Shown: positions 36,063 through 45,417, counted from the first letter of the stretch. The stretch is DNA of 64,000 nucleotides from Streptomyces ochraceiscleroticus (GCF_000720485.1 NZ_JOAX01000038.1:32971-96970); one strand, 5' to 3'. Made by a program: numbers and translations. The notes: generated by a model not told the origin, from the sequence alone.

Positions 36063-37646
36063 ATGAACGAGGGCACGGCCTCCGGGCCCCACCACGAGGA
36101 CCGTTCCGACGCGGCCGCGGACCGCGAGGCCGAAGCGTCGCCGTCGCCGCAGTCGCCGGCATCCGGGGCGGAGCCCCCGCGCGACTCCGCGCAGCCGCTG
36201 CATCCCGAAGACCCGTACGGCACGCCTCCGTACGGCGGTCCCGGTCCGTGGGCCCCGGCGCCGCCGGTGCAGCGCCCGGTACCGACACCGCCCGAGGGCG
36301 TCACGGTCCCGACCCCGCTCCCGCCCCCACCGGCCCCGGCACCGGCCCCGGCCGCCCCGCAGACGGCTCCGCAGCCACAGCCATACCCCCAGGCACCCGC
36401 CCCCGCGGCCCCGGCGCCCGCCGCCGCGACCCCCGCGCCGGCCACCCCGCACCCCCGGCCGGGCGGTCCGTGGGAGCGGTACGACCCCTGGGCCGTGCGG
36501 TCCGGTGCGGGAGCGCCGCCCCCGGAGGGGCGCAAGCGCGGGCGCGGGCGGATCGTCCTGGGCGCCGTCGCGCTCGCGTTGGTGGCGGGCGGCGTGGGCG
36601 GCGGCGTCGGCGCCTACATCGAGCGCGACGGCGGCGTCGGTGACGTCCGGCTGCCGCAGGTCTCCGGCGAGGAGTCCGGCCGCGCCCCGGACAGCGTGGC
36701 GGGCATCGCACATGCCGCGCTGCCCGGCGTCGTCACGCTGCACGTGCGCGGCGGCGACGAGGAAGGCACTGGCACCGGCTTCGTACTGGACCGCAGGGGC
36801 CATCTCCTGACGAACAACCACGTCGTCGAGGCGGGCGGCGCGGACGGCGAGATATCCGTCACGTTCAGCGGCGGCGACACCGCCACGGGCCGGGTCGTGG
36901 GCCGGGACAGCGGCTACGACCTCGCCGTGGTCAAGGTCGACGGCGTGAGCGACCTCAAGCCGCTCACCCTCGGCAACTCCGACGACGTGCGCGTCGGCGA
37001 CCCGGTCGTGGCCATAGGCGCGCCCTTCGACCTCGCCAACACCGTCACCGCCGGCATCATCAGCGCCAAGCAGCGCCCCATCACCGCGGGCGGCGAGAGC
37101 GGCGACGGCAGCGATGTCAGCTACGTCGACGCGCTGCAGACGGACGCCCCGATCAACCCGGGCAACTCCGGCGGCCCGCTGGTCGACGGCCAGGCGCACG
37201 TCATCGGCATCAACAGCGCTATCCGCGCGGCCGGCAGCGGCGACAGCCTCGGCGGCGAGCAGGGCGGCAGCATAGGGCTGGGCTTCGCGATACCGATCAA
37301 CCAGGGCAAACGCGTCGCCGAAGAGCTGATCAACACCGGCCGGGCGACGCATCCGGTGATCGGCGTGACGCTGGACATGGGGTACTCGGGGGACGGCGCC
37401 CGGGTCAGCGCGAAGGGCCGGGGCGGCGGCGCGGCGGTCACTCCCGGCGGGCCGGGCGCGCGGGCCGGCATCAAGGCGGGTGACCTGATCACGGAGGTGG
37501 ACGGCGGTCCCGTGCACAGCGGGGAGGAGCTGATCGTCAAGATCCGCAGCCACCGCCCCGGGGACCGGCTGAAGCTCAGAGTCGAGCGGGACGGCAGTCC
37601 GCGCACGGTCGAGATCACCCTCGGCTCCTCCACCGACCAGGGCTGA
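36063..37646 (+). CDS. HtrA/DegP-like membrane-anchored serine protease with PDZ domain
   Basis: A 527-residue protein. Residues 1-160 are a Pro/Ala-rich cytoplasmic tail; one membrane helix lies at about 163-186; then come the trypsin-like domain and a PDZ domain (about 420-520). The catalytic triad is His253 (NNHVVE), Asp286 (YDLAVVKV) and Ser369 (PGNSGGPL). PDZ carboxylate-binding residues are within GGPGARAGIKAGDLI. It is expected to degrade or refold damaged proteins outside the membrane. The GGGGAG site before ATG 36063 decides the start. It lies 170 bases after the anti-sigma gene, and may cut that protein's outer part (inference). Confidence 0.93.
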   Translation: MNEGTASGPHHEDRSDAAADREAEASPSPQSPASGAEPPRDSAQPLHPEDPYGTPPYGGPGPWAPAPPVQRPVPTPPEGVTVPTPLPPPPAPAPAPAAPQTAPQPQPYPQAPAPAAPAPAAATPAPATPHPRPGGPWERYDPWAVRSGAGAPPPEGRKRGRGRIVLGAVALALVAGGVGGGVGAYIERDGGVGDVRLPQVSGEESGRAPDSVAGIAHAALPGVVTLHVRGGDEEGTGTGFVLDRRGHLLTNNHVVEAGGADGEISVTFSGGDTATGRVVGRDSGYDLAVVKVDGVSDLKPLTLGNSDDVRVGDPVVAIGAPFDLANTVTAGIISAKQRPITAGGESGDGSDVSYVDALQTDAPINPGNSGGPLVDGQAHVIGINSAIRAAGSGDSLGGEQGGSIGLGFAIPINQGKRVAEELINTGRATHPVIGVTLDMGYSGDGARVSAKGRGGGAAVTPGGPGARAGIKAGDLITEVDGGPVHSGEELIVKIRSHRPGDRLKLRVERDGSPRTVEITLGSSTDQG

Positions 37647-37786
37647 CCGGCACCCTCAGGTGGCTCGATCGTTTGCACGGTGTTGGGGCGGGTGACTCCC
37701 GCTGGACGACCGGGGCCAGGTACCGTGATAGTCGGCCTGGCCGGAAGGCCGCAGGATGGGCCGCGGACGGATCAAGGAGCTGCCAG

Positions 37787-38248
37787 GTGTTCTTCGACAT
37801 AGGACCCCTCGAGCTGGTCGCGCTCGTGATCCTCGCGGTACTGATCTTCGGCCCGGACAAGCTGCCCAAGGTGATCCAGGATGTGACGGGATTCATCCGT
37901 AAGGTGCGGCAGTTCTCCGACAGCGCCAAGGAAGACATCCGCTCGGAGCTGGGCCCCGAGTTCAAGGACTTCGAGTTCGAGGACCTGAATCCGAAGAACT
38001 TCGTACGCAAGCACGTCATGGAGAAGGACGAGTACGGCCTCCAGGACATCCGCAACGGCTTCGACGTGAAGCAGGAGATGGCCGAGGTCACGGAAGCCGT
38101 CCGGGGCAACGGCAGCGACGCCGGCGGCGTCCGCCACAGCCTCACCAAGGACTCCCCGGACGCCGCGAGCAGCACGTCCGACCGGCTGACCAAGCGCGAG
38201 ACCCCCGCTGCCCAGGACCGTCCGCCTTTCGACGCCGACGCCACCTGA
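37787..38248 (+). CDS. tatB: Twin-arginine translocase subunit TatB
   Basis: A 153-residue protein starting at GTG 37787 after AAGGAG. MFFDIGPLELVALVILAVLIFGPDKLPKVI-type N-terminus: one membrane helix with the conserved Glu8-region and the FGPDKLP hinge, then an amphipathic helix and a charged cytoplasmic tail. The length and tail distinguish TatB from TatA. TatB receives folded, twin-arginine-signal proteins before transport through TatA/TatC. Its place after htrA repeats the mycobacterial order. Confidence 0.93.
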   Translation: MFFDIGPLELVALVILAVLIFGPDKLPKVIQDVTGFIRKVRQFSDSAKEDIRSELGPEFKDFEFEDLNPKNFVRKHVMEKDEYGLQDIRNGFDVKQEMAEVTEAVRGNGSDAGGVRHSLTKDSPDAASSTSDRLTKRETPAAQDRPPFDADAT

Positions 38249-38365
38249 TACGTCCGTATGTCCGGCTGTGTTGACGCGTATGGCTATGCTCCCCGTGTCC
38301 GGGGTGAGGTCGCCTGAGGGGGGCGGGCCGCCCACGACGCAGGGCAACGAGGAGGCTCCGCGCAG

Positions 38366-39013
38366 ATGGAGACGAAGAGTCCGGCCGGCGCGCACCCGGT
38401 GTCCGTTGACACCGGGGAGAAGGTCGACGGCTATCTGATGGCCGATTTCCCGTGGTACGGCCTGGACGAGGCGTTCACGGGCCCGCGCCGGCTGATGCAC
38501 GCCGGCGTCACCCCCCAAGGCACGGTCGAGCACGGCTCGCTCGCGCACGGCGAGGAGCCCACCATTCGGGTGGAGAAGGTGCCGGACGCCGAGCGCTTCA
38601 CCGTCGTGGTCACCGTCCCCTGCCGCCCCGTACGGCGCAGCGCGGACGGCACGGGCGTCCTGGAAGCCACCTCGGTCTCCTCGGCCGCCTGGCTGGCCGG
38701 CTCGGGCCTGCTGAACTGCACCTGGCCGGCGCAGATGGAGCGGGCGCTGCGGCAGGACTGGCTGGACCAGCAGACCATGCTCGCGTGGGAGCTGGCGGAC
38801 GACCTGACCGGCGAGGCGTGGAGCGAGCTGACACTCCCGGTGGACGGCGTGCCGACGCCGTTCCACTACCGCGAGTCGGAGTACGGCTGGGTGCTCGCGG
38901 GCTCGGCGGGCGACGGCCCGGACGGCGCGCACATCGGCGCGTACGGCCGAGGCATGAGCGCCTACGGCCTGGGCTTCGCGGTCGTCAAGGACATCAAGGC
39001 GTACGAGGGCTGA
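38366..39013 (+). CDS. Hypothetical protein (215 aa)
   Basis: A soluble protein, ATG 38366 after GGAGGCTCC. It is rich in aromatic residues around WYGLDEAFTGPRRLMHAG and has alternating beta-type segments (FTVVVTVPCRPVRRS, YGWVLAGS). No signal peptide, membrane helix or known motif. It sits between tatB and the minus-strand mrp gene. Related proteins occur at this position in other Streptomyces, as far as I recall. The stop codon lies inside a 17-base direct duplication. Confidence 0.7.
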   Translation: METKSPAGAHPVSVDTGEKVDGYLMADFPWYGLDEAFTGPRRLMHAGVTPQGTVEHGSLAHGEEPTIRVEKVPDAERFTVVVTVPCRPVRRSADGTGVLEATSVSSAAWLAGSGLLNCTWPAQMERALRQDWLDQQTMLAWELADDLTGEAWSELTLPVDGVPTPFHYRESEYGWVLAGSAGDGPDGAHIGAYGRGMSAYGLGFAVVKDIKAYEG

Positions 39014-39040
39014 GCCCCGCCGTGTACGAGGGCTGAGCCC
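39001..39040. repeat. 17-base direct duplication spanning the stop codon
   Basis: GTACGAGGGCTGAGCCC occurs at 39001-39017 and again at 39024-39040. The first copy contains the end and stop of the hypothetical gene. It looks like a small recent slippage duplication. Confidence 0.9.
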
Positions 39041-39077
39041 TCCGAGGGGCCCCGCCAGGCCCCGGCACGCACGACGA

Positions 39078-39106
39078 AGGGGCGGACCGTCCGGCGGCCC
39101 GCCCCT
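39078..39106. terminator. 8-bp hairpin between convergent genes
   Basis: AGGGGCGG and CCGCCCCT separated by 13 bases, between the hypothetical gene and mrp. Confidence 0.55.
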
Positions 39107-39136
39107 CGTACGGCCCGGGAATCGCCCCGGTACGGC

Positions 39137-40294
39137 TCAGAACTTGTTGCGCGGGGTGATCCCCAGCGACATGCCCGACAGGCCGCGCTGGCGGCCGCCC
39201 AGCTTGCCGGCGATCGCGCGGATCGCCGCGCCCGCGCCGGAGTCCGGGTCGGTGAGCACGACCGGCCTGCCCTCGTCGCCGCCCTCGCGCAGCCGTACGT
39301 CGATCGGGATGGAGCCGAGCACCGGCACCTGCGTACCGGTCGTCTTCGTGAGGCCCTCGGCGACCCGCTCGCCGCCGCCCGTGCCGAAGACGTCGACGAT
39401 CTCGCCGCTGGGCAGCTCCAGACCGGCCATGTTCTCGACCACGCCGACGATCTTCTGGTGGGTCTGTACGGCGATGGAGCCGGCCCGCTCGGCGACCTCG
39501 GCGGCGGCCTGCTGCGGGGTGGTCACGACGAGGATCTCGGCGTTCGGCACGAGCTGGGCCACGGAGATCGCGATGTCACCCGTGCCCGGGGGCAGGTCGA
39601 GCAGCAGGACGTCCAGGTCGCCCCAGTACACGTCCGCGAGGAACTGCTGGAGCGCGCGGTGCAGCATCGGGCCGCGCCAGACGACCGGCGCGTTGCCCGG
39701 GGTGAACATGCCGATCGAGATGACCTTCACGCCGTTCGCGGCCGGCGGCATGATCATGTTCTCGACCTGGGTGGGGCGGCCCTCGGCGCCCAGCATGCGC
39801 GGCACGGAGTGGCCGTAGATGTCCGCGTCCACGACGCCGACCTTCAGGCCGTCGGCCGCCATCGCCGCCGCGAGGTTCACCGTCACCGAGGACTTGCCGA
39901 CGCCGCCCTTGCCGGAGGCGACCGCGTAGACCCGGGTCAGCGAGCCGGGCTGGGCGAAGGGGACCTCGCGCTCGGCGGTGCCGCCGCGCAGCGCCGTGGC
40001 CAGCTCCTTGCGCTGCTCGTCGCTCATCACGTCCAGCTCGACGGCGACGCTGGTGACGCCCTCGACCCCGGCGACCGCGTCGCGCACATTGCTGGTGATC
40101 GTCTCGCGCATCGGGCAGCCGGAGACGGTGAGGTAGACCGCGACCGACACCGCACCGTCGGCCGCGATGTCCACCGATTTGACCATCCCCAGCTCGGTGA
40201 TGGGGCGGTGGATCTCGGGGTCGTTCACCGTCGCGAGCGCATCGCGGATCGCGTCCTCGCTCGGTGCGGCCGTCGTGGGCGTGTCGGTAGCCAT
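39137..40294 (-). CDS. mrp: Mrp/ApbC/NBP35-type P-loop ATPase, iron-sulfur carrier
   Basis: A 385-residue protein. The N-terminal ~90 residues are a DUF59/MIP18 domain (TVNDPEIHRPITELGMV, GCPMRETI), fused to the ATPase domain with the deviant Walker A VASGKGGVGKSSVTVNLA and the motif DIYGHSVPRMLG. Mrp proteins bind a Fe-S cluster and deliver it to apoproteins. The usual CxxC cluster-binding pair is not found in the C-terminal region (ENMAGLELPSGE holds no Cys); many actinobacterial members show this. ATG 40294 is chosen over 40303 on family grounds. Mycobacterial mrp has the same neighbours. Confidence 0.9.
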   Translation of the reverse strand: MATDTPTTAAPSEDAIRDALATVNDPEIHRPITELGMVKSVDIAADGAVSVAVYLTVSGCPMRETITSNVRDAVAGVEGVTSVAVELDVMSDEQRKELATALRGGTAEREVPFAQPGSLTRVYAVASGKGGVGKSSVTVNLAAAMAADGLKVGVVDADIYGHSVPRMLGAEGRPTQVENMIMPPAANGVKVISIGMFTPGNAPVVWRGPMLHRALQQFLADVYWGDLDVLLLDLPPGTGDIAISVAQLVPNAEILVVTTPQQAAAEVAERAGSIAVQTHQKIVGVVENMAGLELPSGEIVDVFGTGGGERVAEGLTKTTGTQVPVLGSIPIDVRLREGGDEGRPVVLTDPDSGAGAAIRAIAGKLGGRQRGLSGMSLGITPRNKF

Positions 40295-40354
40295 GTACTG
40301 CATGGTACGGCTCAGTAGGTGGCCTCCGGAAAGGGCCGCACACGGTCGTGTTCG

Positions 40355-40936
40355 TCACTCTCGGTGGCGGCGGGCCGACGTGCGCTCCTCGTACTCGCCG
40401 TCCTCGTCCCGCCGCTCCTCCAGTTCCTTGAAGAGGTCCTGCAGCTCCGAGCGGATCCAGTCGCGGGTGGCGACCTCGCCGAGGCCGAGGCGGAGCGCCG
40501 CGATCTCGCGGGTCAGGTACTCGGTGTCGGCGATCGACCGCTCGTTCTGCTTGCGGTCCTGTTCGCGGCTGACCCGGTCCCGGTCGTCCTGCCGGTTCTG
40601 CGCGAGCAGGATCAGCGGCGCGGCGTACGACGCCTGCAGTGACAGGGCGAGGGTCAGAAAGATGAAGGGGTACTCGTCGAAGCGCAGCGGCGCGGGTGCC
40701 GAGACGTTCCAGGTGACCCAGACGATGATCAGGACGGTCATCCAGACGATGAACCGGCCGGTGCCCAGGAAGCGCGCGATCTTCTCCGACAGCCGCCCGA
40801 ACGCCTCCGGGTCGTACTCCGGCAGCAGGCTGCGGCGCGGCGCGCGCGGCACGTCCAGCCGCACCCGCGCGCGCTCCCCCGTGACCGCCGCGGCCCGCGC
40901 CCGCTCCTTCGCGCTCTCGCGCTCCTCAACGCCCAT
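40355..40936 (-). CDS. DUF1003 membrane protein
   Basis: A 193-residue protein. A charged N-terminal tail precedes two membrane segments (TGRFIVWMTVLIIVWVTWNV and FIFLTLALSLQASYAAPLILL) and the family motif QNRQDDRDR. A C-terminal coiled coil follows (LTREIAALRLGLGEV and ELQDLFKELEERR). The family is common next to CBS-domain magnesium proteins, as here: its start overlaps the end of the MgtE-N/CBS gene. Function unknown. Confidence 0.88.
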   Translation of the reverse strand: MGVEERESAKERARAAAVTGERARVRLDVPRAPRRSLLPEYDPEAFGRLSEKIARFLGTGRFIVWMTVLIIVWVTWNVSAPAPLRFDEYPFIFLTLALSLQASYAAPLILLAQNRQDDRDRVSREQDRKQNERSIADTEYLTREIAALRLGLGEVATRDWIRSELQDLFKELEERRDEDGEYEERTSARRHRE

Positions 40937-42311
40937 GCGCGCCCCCACCGGCCGCCCCGGCGGCGCTGCTGCCCTGAGCGCCGCCCGTGTGCCCGTTCAC
41001 GCGGTCCTCCGCGCGGTCGTCGCCGCCCTCGGCCATGTGCGCGCCGGGATCCACCCCGGGCGCGCCGTGCAGATCTGTCTCGCGCCAGTCCTCGGGCAGC
41101 AGATGGTCCAGTACGTCGTCGACCGTCACCGCGCCCAGCAGCGACCCGCTCTCGTCCACGACCGGCGCGGCGACCATGTTGTAGGTGGCGAGATAGCTGG
41201 TCACGGACGGCAGCGGGGTGTCCGGCGGCAGCGGCGGCAGATCGCTCTCCACGATCGCGCCGACGAGGGTGAAGGGCGGGTCGCGCAGCAGCCGCTGGAA
41301 GTGGACCACGCCGAGGTACTTGCCGGTCGGCGTCTGGTCCGGCGGCCGGCAGACGTACACCTGGGCGGCGAGCGCGGGGGAGAGGTCGGGGTCGCGCACC
41401 CGGGCGAGCGCGTCGGCGACCGTGGCGTCCGCGCCCAGCACGATCGGTTCGGTGGTCATCAGACCGCCCGCCGTCCGTTCCTCGTACGACATCAGGCGCC
41501 GTACGTCGGCCGCGTCGCTCGGCTTCATCAGTGTCAGCAGCCGCTCCTTCTCGTCCTCGGGGAGCTCGGAGAGCAGGTCGGCGGCGTCGTCGGGGTCCAT
41601 CGCCTCCAGGACGTCGGCGGCCCGCTCGTCCTGCAGCTTGCCGAGGATCTCGATCTGGTCGTCCTCCGGCAGCTCCTCCAGGACGTCGGCGAGCCGGTCG
41701 TCGTCCAGCGCGGCGGCCACCTCGGCGCGCCGCTTCGGGCTGAGGTGGTGCAGGACGCTCGCCAGGTCGGCGGGGTGCAGCTGCTCGAAGGTGGCGAGCA
41801 GGCTCTCGGCGCTCTGCCCGTGCTCCTCCAGAGAGAACCCGGTGACCTGCGACCACTCCAGGGTCAACGTTTCTCCGCGGCGCCTGAGCGTGCCGCCCTT
41901 CCCCTTCCGTACGAAGACCTTGTCGATCTCCCAGTCGCGGCGGGCCGGCAGCTGGGTGATGCCGATGTCCAGGACGGTGACCTCTTCACCGGTCTCCACG
42001 ATGCTGACCCGGCGGTCCAGCAGCTCGCCGAGGACGAGCGTCTCGGAGGCGCGCTGCTCGAAGCGGCGCATGTTCACCACGCCGGTCGTGATCACCTGGC
42101 CGGACTCCACGCCCGTCACCCGGGTCATCGGCAGGAAGATCCGGCGCCGGCTGATCACCTCGACGACCAGTCCCAGCAGCCGCGGCGGCCGGCCGCCCAC
42201 CCGCAACATGGCCACCAGGTCCCGTACGCGGCCGACCTGGTCGCCGTTGGGGTCGAAGACGGCGATGCCGGAGAGGTGCGAGACGAACACCCGGGGGGTG
42301 ACCACCGCCAT
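40926..42311 (-). CDS. MgtE N-terminal/CBS-domain protein without a transport domain
   Basis: A 461-residue cytoplasmic protein. Domains: a PRC-barrel-like N-terminus (about residues 1-100; VGRVRDLVAMLRVGGRPPRL) and a second half-barrel; the MgtE N superhelical domain with repeated LHPADLA, DDDRLADVLEELPEDDQ and MDPDDAADLLSELPEDE units (about 200-290); and two CBS domains (about 300-420). The five-helix Mg2+ channel of MgtE is absent; the tail is a Gly/Ala-rich stretch. It may be a magnesium sensor or regulator. The ATG at 42311 follows a run of GGAG sites. It overlaps the DUF1003 gene. Confidence 0.88.
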   Translation of the reverse strand: MAVVTPRVFVSHLSGIAVFDPNGDQVGRVRDLVAMLRVGGRPPRLLGLVVEVISRRRIFLPMTRVTGVESGQVITTGVVNMRRFEQRASETLVLGELLDRRVSIVETGEEVTVLDIGITQLPARRDWEIDKVFVRKGKGGTLRRRGETLTLEWSQVTGFSLEEHGQSAESLLATFEQLHPADLASVLHHLSPKRRAEVAAALDDDRLADVLEELPEDDQIEILGKLQDERAADVLEAMDPDDAADLLSELPEDEKERLLTLMKPSDAADVRRLMSYEERTAGGLMTTEPIVLGADATVADALARVRDPDLSPALAAQVYVCRPPDQTPTGKYLGVVHFQRLLRDPPFTLVGAIVESDLPPLPPDTPLPSVTSYLATYNMVAAPVVDESGSLLGAVTVDDVLDHLLPEDWRETDLHGAPGVDPGAHMAEGGDDRAEDRVNGHTGGAQGSSAAGAAGGGAHGR

Positions 42312-42599
42312 GCCGCGCGCCTCCGCTCCTTCTCCTCCGGCTCCCGGCGGACCGGGTCCTCTTCCTCCGGCTCCGGCGGACCGGGGCCGCCCGACTCCCG
42401 AAAAAACGGCTGAAATCGCGCTTCGGCCGGACTTCAGGCTAACGCGCTCACCGGGCGGGTGCCCCGGCAGGCACCACCGTACGGCTGTCCCCTTCTCCGC
42501 CCCGGCCCTCCGCGTCGGAAGGTGTGCGGGGCACCGGTACGCTGCCGTACGCCGTCGAGGCCACCGCGACCGACCCAGTGCACCAGGAGGCAGGCAGCC

Positions 42600-43394
42600 G
42601 TGACCGCTATTTCGCCAGGTTCGCCAGGAACGAGCCGCCGGTCCCGCACCGCCCGCCGCGCGGGCCGGGCGACGGCCGCCGCGGCGGTGTGCGCGGGCCT
42701 GGCCCTCGCGCTGGCGGCCTGCGGCGGCGCGAAGGAGGACCCGGACGCGGGCACCAACGGCGTCGGGAAGCTGACCCCCGCCAAGATCCGGAAGAAGACG
42801 CTGGCCGCCGCCTCGGGCGCGGGGAGCGTGCACGTCTCCGGCAAGCTCGTCAGCGGCCGCAGCACGTACCAACTGGACATGCAGCTCGCCCAGAACGGCG
42901 GCAAGGGCACGGTCAGCACGAAGGACACCACCTTCTCCCTGCTGCGCATCGACAGGTCGCTGTGGGTGAAGGCCGACGCCGACTTCTGGGCGCACCAGAA
43001 GGGCTCCTCGCCGAGCAGGAGCGATACGGCGGCCGCCGCCAAGCTGGGTGGCAAGTACGTGAAGGTGCCCTCCGAGGACCGCACGTACCGGCAGTTCAGC
43101 GGCTTCACCGAGAAGGAGCCGCTGCTGGACACGCTGCTCACACTGCACGGCGGTCTCTCCCGCGGCGCGCACGGCAGCCTGGACGGGACCCGGACGATCC
43201 GCATCGCGGCCGCGCGGGGCAACGGGGGCACGCTGGACGTCTCCCTGGACGGCGAGCCCTACCCGCTGCGGCTGCAGCGGGCCGGCGGCGCGGGCGTGGT
43301 CACGTTCGAGGACTGGGGCGAGCACATCGAGCTGGAGCGCCCGGACGACGACAAGGTCGTGGACTACGGGGAGAGCCTCGGCAGCGGGAACTGA
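42600..43394 (+). CDS. Lipoprotein, LolA/LppX-like
   Basis: A 264-residue lipoprotein starting at GTG 42600 after AGGAGG. The N-terminus is long and arginine-rich (TSRRSRTARRAGR), then hydrophobic, with lipobox LAAC and Cys41. The mature part has the beta-strand pattern of LppX/LprAFG-type proteins: VHVSGKLVSGRSTYQLDMQL, LWVKADADFW and ENLERPDD-like end. Such proteins bind lipids or act as envelope carriers; the ligand is unknown. It diverges from the MgtE-N/CBS gene. Confidence 0.82.
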   Translation: MTAISPGSPGTSRRSRTARRAGRATAAAAVCAGLALALAACGGAKEDPDAGTNGVGKLTPAKIRKKTLAAASGAGSVHVSGKLVSGRSTYQLDMQLAQNGGKGTVSTKDTTFSLLRIDRSLWVKADADFWAHQKGSSPSRSDTAAAAKLGGKYVKVPSEDRTYRQFSGFTEKEPLLDTLLTLHGGLSRGAHGSLDGTRTIRIAAARGNGGTLDVSLDGEPYPLRLQRAGGAGVVTFEDWGEHIELERPDDDKVVDYGESLGSGN

Positions 43395-43405
43395 CCCGGC
43401 AGCCC

Positions 43406-43951
43406 TCAGCCGCGCCGCTTCCGGCGCAGCAGCTTCGGCAGGGCAGCGGGGACCGGCTCGCGGGTCGTGGCGTCGGTCGGCAGCGGACGGGCCGCCTGCG
43501 CGTCCGCGCCGAAGTCCGTACGGGCCGTGGGCGCCCCGTCCCCGGTGACCGGGGCCAGCCGCAGCACCCGGCACTCGCGGGCCCAGCGCTCCGGCATGGT
43601 GTCCGCGTCCGGCGCGTTCAGCCGCTTGCCCTTCAGCTCGCCGACGGCGGCTTCCCAGGGCTCGCTGTGCGGCGCGGCCTCGGTGACCCGGGCCGTCCAG
43701 GCGACCAGCCGGCCGCCCTTGTCCTTGCTGCGGACGGTGACGGTGGCGGTGCCGCCGTCGGTCAGGCCGAGGTCCGCGAGCGGCTGCTCCAGGGGGCCGT
43801 CGCCGACCAGGCACGCGGCGCCGTCGTGCCAGACGTGCCACAGCGCGCGGGCCGGACCCTCGGTCCCCTGGACCCAGATGAGGCCGGACTTCTTGGTGGC
43901 CTCCTCGATGAGGGCCTGGTCGAGCAGCGGCTGGGGCGCGGTCTCCGTCAT
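43406..43951 (-). CDS. Hypothetical protein (181 aa)
   Basis: A soluble protein with beta-rich composition resembling a split-barrel (FMN-binding) fold: SGLIWVQGTEGPARALWHVW, AACLVGDGPLEQPL, TVTVRSKDKGGRLVAWTARV. No flavin-binding motif can be assigned. The C-terminus is basic (LPKLLRRKRRG). ATG 43951 has no strong ribosome-binding site. It lies 11 bases from the end of the convergent lipoprotein gene, and downstream of corA (83-base gap). Confidence 0.72.
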   Translation of the reverse strand: MTETAPQPLLDQALIEEATKKSGLIWVQGTEGPARALWHVWHDGAACLVGDGPLEQPLADLGLTDGGTATVTVRSKDKGGRLVAWTARVTEAAPHSEPWEAAVGELKGKRLNAPDADTMPERWARECRVLRLAPVTGDGAPTARTDFGADAQAARPLPTDATTREPVPAALPKLLRRKRRG

Positions 43952-44034
43952 GCCCGCAAGCCTAGCCAGGCCCGCCGGCGGAGCGTGCCGCGGCCCGCGC
44001 CGGGCGCTCGGACTGCTGTGCGCGCCCCCGCCCG

Positions 44035-45162
44035 CTACAGCCAGCCGTTGCGCTTGAAGCCGCGGTGGATGCCGAAGCAGATGGCGACCGTGAGCATCAG
44101 GACGGCCGGGTAGCCGTACTTCCAGTGCAGCTCGGGCATGTACTTGAAGTTCATGCCGTAGATGCCCGCGATCATCGTCGGCACGGCGAAGATCGCCGCC
44201 CACGACGTGATCTTGCGCATGTCCTCGTTCTGGGCCACCGTCGCCTGCGCCAGGTTGGCCTGGAGGATGGAGTTCAGCAGGTCGTCGAAGTTGAGCACCT
44301 GCTCGTTGACGCGCGCCAGGTGGTCGGCGACGTCCCGGAAGTACTTCTGGATGTCGGAGTCGACCAGCCGCATCGGCCGCTCGCTGAGCTGCTGCATCGG
44401 CCGCAGCAGCGGCGAGACCGCCCGCTTGAACTCCAGCACCTCGCGCTTGAGCTGGTAGATCCGCCCGGCGTCGCCCTTGGACGCGCTGCCGCCCCGGCCC
44501 TGCGCCTTGCCGTTCGTGCCGGAGCTGAAGACGTCGATCTCGACCTCGTCGATGTCGTCCTGCACCGCGTCGGCGACCGCGATGTAGCCGTCCACGACCT
44601 GGTCGGCGATGGCGTGCAGCACGGCCGAGGGGCCCTTGGCGAGCAGCTCGGGGTCGTCCTGGAGACGGTGCCGCAGCGCGCGCAGCGAGCCCTGGCCGCC
44701 GTGCCGGACGGTCACGATGAAGTCCCGGCCGGTGAAGCACATCACCTCGCCGGTCTCCACGACCTCGCTCGTGGCGGTCAGCTCGGCGTGCTCGACGTAG
44801 TGGATCGTCTTGAAGACGGTGAAGAGCGTGTCGTCGTACCGCTCCAGCTTGGGCCGCTGGTGGGCGTGGACGGCGTCCTCGACGGCCAGCGGGTGCAGCC
44901 CGAACTCCTGGGCGATGCCGGCGAACTCGCGCTCGTTCGGCTCGTGCAGCCCGATCCAGGTGAAGCCGCCGTTCTCGTGCACGTCGGCGATGGCCTCGGA
45001 GGGGCTGACGTGGCGGCTGACGCGGCGTCCGTCGCGGTAGACGCCGCAGTCGACGATGGCGCTGTTGGTCGTGGCGGCGCGGGTGGTCTCGTACTCGTAC
45101 GGGGAGTCGCCGCGACGCCGGGAGGGGCGGACGGCGGCGCGCAGGTCGCGGATCATCGACAT
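44035..45162 (-). CDS. corA: CorA-type magnesium/cobalt transporter
   Basis: A 375-residue CorA family protein. A long cytoplasmic funnel domain (GFTWIGLHEPNEREF; HPLAVEDAVHAHQRPKLERYDDTLFTVFKT) precedes two C-terminal membrane helices. The selectivity motif YGMNFKYMPE is intact, and ends in the basic KRNGWL. Five subunits form the Mg2+ channel. ATG 45162 is chosen for the AAGGAG site; the longer frame to 45240 lacks one. A long leader with a small ORF lies upstream. The MgtE-N/CBS, DUF1003 and mrp genes are nearby, as in the mycobacterial corA region. Confidence 0.93.
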   Translation of the reverse strand: MSMIRDLRAAVRPSRRRGDSPYEYETTRAATTNSAIVDCGVYRDGRRVSRHVSPSEAIADVHENGGFTWIGLHEPNEREFAGIAQEFGLHPLAVEDAVHAHQRPKLERYDDTLFTVFKTIHYVEHAELTATSEVVETGEVMCFTGRDFIVTVRHGGQGSLRALRHRLQDDPELLAKGPSAVLHAIADQVVDGYIAVADAVQDDIDEVEIDVFSSGTNGKAQGRGGSASKGDAGRIYQLKREVLEFKRAVSPLLRPMQQLSERPMRLVDSDIQKYFRDVADHLARVNEQVLNFDDLLNSILQANLAQATVAQNEDMRKITSWAAIFAVPTMIAGIYGMNFKYMPELHWKYGYPAVLMLTVAICFGIHRGFKRNGWL

Positions 45163-45417
45163 GGCGGGCTCCTTCACGGGCCGGCCGTCAGCCGAGGGCG
45201 CGGGGCGTAACGCAACCCGGAACGTGGACGTACGCGGCATCGTCGGCCGTACGTCCGCAAAGCGGGCGGCGCTCCGTGCGGTGGTGCTGACGGCAGTTCG
45301 CAGTGCGGAAAGAACTGGGGAAAACCGAGGTGCAGGCGTTCTTCCGTCAAAAGCTGCGGGTGCGAAGGGTCTTCCTGTGTTTCACCGCGAAGCGGTGGGG
45401 TACGGAAGCTCTCGGAA

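Noticed and set aside
40926..43841. A 971-codon frame ending with the MgtE-N/CBS protein
   Set aside because: The real gene starts at 42311. The upstream part is antisense to the lipoprotein gene and has no protein-like sequence.
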